This document shows positions 6,261-8,152 of a DNA stretch of 8,152 nt, piece by piece. The stretch's first letter is position 1; every line of letters starts with the position of its first letter. A program made the translations under genes and the position numbers. Under the pieces are notes generated by a model. The model searched no databases and was not told where the DNA came from. It saw only the letters and a list, made by a program, of their open reading frames with translations. This DNA comes from Planctomycetales bacterium (GTDB taxonomy: Bacteria; Planctomycetota; Planctomycetia; Pirellulales; Thermoguttaceae), in assembly GCA_007122045.1 (NCBI GenBank), contig SKJM01000200.1:1-8152 (forward strand), in the 5' to 3' direction.

Positions 6261-6286
6261 ACCGGGGGCTAGCGCCCCGCGGCTGA
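6261..6286. repeat. GC-rich palindromic intergenic element (GGGGGCTAGCGCCCC)
   Basis: GGGGC (6265-6269) pairs with GCCCC (6274-6278) around TAGC, and GCTAGC (6268-6273) is itself a palindrome. The wider string from ACCGGGGGCTAGCGCCCC to CGGCTGA matches the type of short dispersed element I recall between genes of Pirellula and Rhodopirellula-like genomes. It lies 105-130 bases after the C45 stop and could be a weak RNA hairpin or a mobile-repeat trace. Only one copy is visible here, so its repeat nature is inferred. Confidence 0.4.
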
Positions 6287-6410
6287 TTTCGTTGGACGCG
6301 TTCGCGGCTGCGGAGGGTACGCTGCGGTCAACGGCAACGTGCATGCCCACCCCATCTGTTCGTCGATCTCCACGCGGAGTATTCCATGGGGCCGGCCCCG
6401 CTTCGCGCAC

Positions 6411-6439
6411 TGGTTACCGTTCCGAGAGGCGGCTAAAAT
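6411..6439 (+). promoter_or_regulatory. Probable promoter of the beta-propeller gene
   Basis: TAAAAT at 6434-6439 matches the -10 consensus in five of six positions. Seventeen bases upstream is only a poor -35 (TGGTTA, 6411-6416). The predicted start near 6446 gives a leader of about 60 bases carrying AAGGAG (6492-6497). The same TAAAAT hexamer occurs in the strong promoter at 2809-2814. Confidence 0.4.
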
Positions 6440-6505
6440 ACGCGTTGAGTCGGCCGCCACTCCTACCACCCCCAACCGGCCCAAGGCCGCTAAGGAGAAC
6501 CAACC

Positions 6506-8152
6506 ATGAGCCGTCTTGCATACCTCCTGCTGCTTCTGCTTGGTTCGACGATCGCTTCGGCCTCCGCCGATTGGCCGCAACTTCAAGGCGACCCGTTGCG
6601 CTCCGGCAACGCGCCGGCGGCCGAAATTCCTGCGGACCTCGGCCTGCTGGGCGCGGTGGCGCTCACCGACGGCATCTATGCCGCGCCGGCCGTGGCCGGT
6701 GAAACGGTGTACGCCGTGGACGGCTCGGGCGTAGTCCACGCGATCTGCACGGAAACGCTTCAGGTGCGGTGGACCTTCGCCACACGCGGCGGGCCGGGAA
6801 ACGTCAACAACGTGTCGTCGCCGGCGGTTGTCGGGCCATACCTGCACTTGGGCACGATGGCCGGATACTACTACGTGCTCGACCGGGAAAGCGGCCAACT
6901 CGTTCGCGAACTCGATTGCCGCGAGCCCATCTTCTCGGCCCCGGCCGTCGGCGACCGGCGCGTGTACTTCGCCACGCTCGGCGCCCGGGTGTACGCCGTC
7001 GAGCCCGGCGGCAAAGTCGCTTGGACGTGGGATTTCGTTCGCGAGGTGGTCGACTTCGACGGCGACCGGTGGAGCGGCGAGGAGTGGCTCGCCGCCCGCG
7101 GCGACCGCGTTACCTGGCGCGATCATTTCGTCTGCTCGCGCGATATCTGCCTGATCGGCAATACCGTCGTTCTTCCGGCCGGCGGGCGGACCGTGTTCCT
7201 TGACGACGCCGGCGCGGCGCCCGAGTTGCGGGCCGTCGGGGAGATTCCCTCCTACGTCGGCCGCGAGTACCCGGCCACCTTCGGCCAAAGCGCCGACGCG
7301 GCGGGGGACGTGTACGTGCAGTGGCATCGGCGCGACAACGCCGGCCGCGTCGACGTGCTGCGCCTGACCGACGACGGCGTCGCGACCGACGTCGTGCCCG
7401 GCACCGAAACGGCCATCCACCTGCCCGGCCTGCTCGCCTTCGCCTCGGTCAGCATCCGTGACGGCCACGTGTACCGCGTACGGCCCGAGCATGGGCTCGG
7501 GCTGTGCCGGCATACCCCGGGCGCCGAGCGGCCCGAGGTACTGGCGGCCGCCGCGTCCATCTCGCCGCCGGTGCTCACGCGCGAGCACGCGGTGTACGGC
7601 GGGCTGGACGGCCGGCTGCACGTGGCGCTGCTTGCCGGCGGCGAGGTGCGGTCGTACCCGACGGCGTTCAGCACGCCCATTTCGGCCCCGCTGGCCGTAG
7701 CGGGCGGCCGGGTGTACGTGGGCGGCGAGGACGGCTACCTGTACGTCTTCGGCGCCGGCGGCCGGGCCGCACTGCCCACCAAAAAGCTCGGCATCGAGGG
7801 CATTCGCAGCCCGCTGGCCGGTCCCATGGACGGCCCGCAGTACGACTGGTACACCAACTACGGCGACTTCCAATCGACCAACGCGAACAACCAGGGGCTC
7901 GAACTGCCGCTGCGGATGCGCTGGGCCCGCCGGCTGGCCGGAACGGTCAAGCACATTCCGGTGTGCGGCGGCGGGCGGATGTACGTGCACACCGCCGAAG
8001 GGCAGATCATCGCGATGGAGCAAGACACCGGGCGGCTGCTGTGGCGCCGGCACTGGCCCGGCGTGTACCTGTCGTTCACCTCGCCGCTGTACATCGACGG
8101 CAAGCTGCTGGTTCCGCAGGCGGGCATACGACAGTCGTACGTGCGATGCCTC
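6506..8152 (+). CDS. Secreted PQQ-like beta-propeller repeat protein (3' end outside window)
   Basis: The frame opens at the ATG at 6506, with AAGGAG 8 bases upstream (6492-6497), and stays open to the last base: 549 residues with no stop. A signal peptide MSRLAYLLLLLLGSTIASAS is cut before ADWPQLQGDPLRSGN, the 'DWPQ-x-x-G-x-x-RSG' opening common in planctomycete PQQ-like proteins. Repeated blade motifs follow: AAPAVAGETVYAVDGSGVVHAI (59-80), SAPAVGDRRVYFATLGARVYAV (144-165), SAPLAVAGGRVYVGGEDGYLYVF (393-415) and VCGGGRMYVHTAEGQIIAMEQDTGRLLWRR (486-515). These are typical of eight-bladed propellers. An insertion (about 176-215) includes an acidic DFDGD (183-187) that could bind calcium. The C-terminal blades are cut off. 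Many such proteins do not bind PQQ, and no dehydrogenase residues are evident, so a binding or assembly role is as likely as an enzyme. It appears to be its own transcription unit. Confidence 0.85.
   Translation, partial: MSRLAYLLLLLLGSTIASASADWPQLQGDPLRSGNAPAAEIPADLGLLGAVALTDGIYAAPAVAGETVYAVDGSGVVHAICTETLQVRWTFATRGGPGNVNNVSSPAVVGPYLHLGTMAGYYYVLDRESGQLVRELDCREPIFSAPAVGDRRVYFATLGARVYAVEPGGKVAWTWDFVREVVDFDGDRWSGEEWLAARGDRVTWRDHFVCSRDICLIGNTVVLPAGGRTVFLDDAGAAPELRAVGEIPSYVGREYPATFGQSADAAGDVYVQWHRRDNAGRVDVLRLTDDGVATDVVPGTETAIHLPGLLAFASVSIRDGHVYRVRPEHGLGLCRHTPGAERPEVLAAAASISPPVLTREHAVYGGLDGRLHVALLAGGEVRSYPTAFSTPISAPLAVAGGRVYVGGEDGYLYVFGAGGRAALPTKKLGIEGIRSPLAGPMDGPQYDWYTNYGDFQSTNANNQGLELPLRMRWARRLAGTVKHIPVCGGGRMYVHTAEGQIIAMEQDTGRLLWRRHWPGVYLSFTSPLYIDGKLLVPQAGIRQSYVRCL

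Larger units (their letters stand above)
6157..6505. other. 349-base intergenic spacer with a palindromic element and a promoter
   Basis: No coding frame here is convincing. The first part (6157-6235) is C-rich and then repeats GAAGAGAAGAGCGAAG-like purines (6235-6250). A GC-rich near-palindrome follows (6261-6286), and a probable -10 box lies at 6434-6439. No hairpin followed by a T-run marks the end of the hydrolase operon, so the mode of termination is unclear. Confidence 0.5.

Noticed and set aside
6269..8053. Long minus-strand open frame (594 codons)
   Set aside because: It is the shadow of the beta-propeller gene on the plus strand, whose frame has repeat motifs, a ribosome site and a signal peptide; the antisense frame has none.

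Overview
The window looks like a piece of a high-GC planctomycete chromosome, most likely the Pirellulales and relatives. This is inferred from gene content: a signal-peptide PQQ-like beta-propeller with an N-terminal DWPQLQGDPLRSG motif, a secreted parallel beta-helix protein, a CAAX-protease-related membrane protein of the exosortase-associated type, and a secreted C45-type Ntn hydrolase. GC-rich third codon positions and palindromic intergenic repeats also fit. No RNA gene, CRISPR array, transposase or integrase was seen.

Layout. Positions 1-234 hold the C-terminal end of a protein that resembles a HipA-family kinase. A gap of about 270 bases follows, with a strong 18-bp-arm inverted repeat (267-336) and a probable promoter (-10 at 460-465). 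Next is a secreted right-handed beta-helix protein (506-1696, +). It converges, with only 6 bases between stop codons, on a CPBP/CAAX-protease-related membrane protein (1703-2497, -).

The region 2498-3265 is the accessory patch. It holds a small inverted repeat, a near-consensus sigma70-type promoter (TTGACA, 16 bases, TAAAAT; 2787-2814) preceded by a 7-bp inverted repeat, a disrupted small reading frame, and a 77-residue stump of an AlbA_2 (Schlafen-like) domain protein. The stump's stop codon overlaps the start of the next gene. From there two secreted enzymes are translationally coupled: an alpha/beta hydrolase with an extra C-terminal domain (3266-4963) and a C45-family Ntn-type amidohydrolase/acyltransferase (4963-6156). 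The order of promoter, remnants and two hydrolases suggests one transcription unit in which the enzymes are now read from a promoter and leader left by degraded genes.

After a 349-base spacer with a GC-rich palindromic element (about 6261-6286) and a probable -10 box (6434-6439), a secreted PQQ-like beta-propeller protein begins at 6506 and runs off the right edge.

Four of the five proteins whose starts are visible and intact carry signal peptides, and the fifth is a polytopic membrane protein, so the window mostly serves the cell envelope. The most interesting part is 2760-6156, for its promoter architecture, gene remnants and coupled two-enzyme secreted operon. I see no firm evidence for a wholly new defence or regulatory system.
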